Shown: one piece after another, positions 63,719 to 64,000 of the stretch
Layout of the letters: each line of letters starts with the position of its first letter
How positions within the stretch are numbered: position 1 is the first letter of the stretch
Origin: Actinomadura sp. NBRC 104425
Lineage (GTDB): Bacteria; Actinomycetota; Actinomycetes; Streptosporangiales; Streptosporangiaceae
NCBI RefSeq assembly: GCF_030269545.1
Contig: NZ_BSTN01000002.1
Span: 537,021 to 601,020, forward strand
Reading direction: 5' to 3'
Length of the DNA stretch: 64,000 nt
The notes under the pieces: generated by a model
The model's database searches: none
Told to the model about the DNA's origin: nothing
Seen by the model: the letters and a program-made list of their open reading frames with translations, nothing else
Made by a program: the position numbers and the translations under genes

Positions 63719-63892
63719 TAAAAGCCAGTGCCTTTTAGTCGGCTGGACGTTCGACGTCTGGCCGCCCCTGTTAGCCCTGGGACTGTTGGTTTCGGGGTGG
63801 GGTTTCTTTGAGGCAGGCAGTCCCTTCTGGGGCTGTCGTGCTGGGATTTCTCTTGAGGTTTGGCCTGCCACGGTGTGGTGGGTGTTTGGACC

Positions 63893-64000
63893 TTGATGGA
63901 GAGTTTGATCCTGGCTCAGGACGAACGCTGGCGGCGTGCTTAACACATGCAAGTCGAGCGGAAAGGCCCCTTCGGGGGTACTCGAGCGGCGAACGGGTGA
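63893..64000 (+). rRNA. rrs: 16S ribosomal RNA, 5' end (partial)
   Basis: The universal 5' segment GAGTTTGATCCTGGCTCAG starts at 63901, followed by the conserved GACGAACGCTGGCGGCGTGC and the first variable loop. The gene runs off the window. The exact mature 5' end is estimated by comparison with E. coli. Confidence 0.97.

Overview
The window is a high-GC, actinobacterial chromosomal segment. Gene order, frequent GTG starts, 4-bp start/stop overlaps, a phosphatidylinositol mannoside operon and the 16S rRNA 5' end at the right edge (positions 63893-64000) all point to the Streptosporangiales. The first 16S variable region looks like Actinomadura/Thermomonosporaceae; this is recalled, not searched. 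Most of the window is core housekeeping DNA with about 57 protein genes, so the unusual signals lie mainly in regulatory leaders, a small accessory island and a repeat-rich spacer.

Layout. 1-2.3 kb: an EF-G-like GTPase (minus strand). 2.8-6.2 kb: pgsA, an acyltransferase, pimA and a LemA-like gene, i.e. early PI and PIM synthesis. 6.3-13.3 kb: a DUF3048 lipoprotein, pdxS, a DUF6928-like gene, pdxT, yebC, ruvC, ruvA, ruvB. 13.3-20.5 kb: yajC, secD, secF, apt, relA. 20.6-24.3 kb (minus): a metallo-beta-lactamase-fold hydrolase, hisS and aspS. 24.7-28.9 kb: a membrane cyclophilin and a DUF349 protein, then a minus-strand operon of DUF6153-like, DUF3105 and DUF305 genes. 29.2-36.9 kb: rarA, a DUF948 protein, a DUF6167 protein, alaS, ruvX, mltG, aroE. 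37.0-40.9 kb: an accessory island with an alpha/alpha-toroid membrane protein, a HIT protein, a PfkB-type kinase and a NUDIX hydrolase. 41.1-49.4 kb: infC, rpmI, rplT, an rRNA methyltransferase, a STAS protein, an orphan PAS histidine kinase, pheS, pheT. 49.4-51.4 kb: an ABC-F ATPase behind a structured leader. 51.4-58.9 kb: argC, argJ, argB, argD, argF, argR, argH (no argG). 58.9-61.1 kb: a 3-methyladenine DNA glycosylase and tyrS. 61.1-63.9 kb: a spacer with a degenerate tandem repeat array, a frameshifted gene remnant and rRNA promoters with a boxA-like element.

The most interesting non-coding signals are these. (1) The ABC-F gene has a promoter, a Shine-Dalgarno with a three-codon open frame, and a long-range stem that ends in six T residues. 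The stem buries the Shine-Dalgarno, which is the geometry expected of ribosome-controlled attenuation. (2) infC appears to start at ATC behind a leader terminator. (3) The argC promoter is overlaid by an ARG-box-like palindrome, with argR in the same operon. (4) About 1.7 kb of diverged tandem repeats lies before the rRNA operon and includes a 251-bp unit duplicated exactly. (5) The island at 37-41 kb is built from nucleotide- and sugar-handling enzyme folds with a regulatory-looking palindrome and a 52-bp 3' antisense overlap. No CRISPR array, complete transposon, integrase or tRNA gene was seen.
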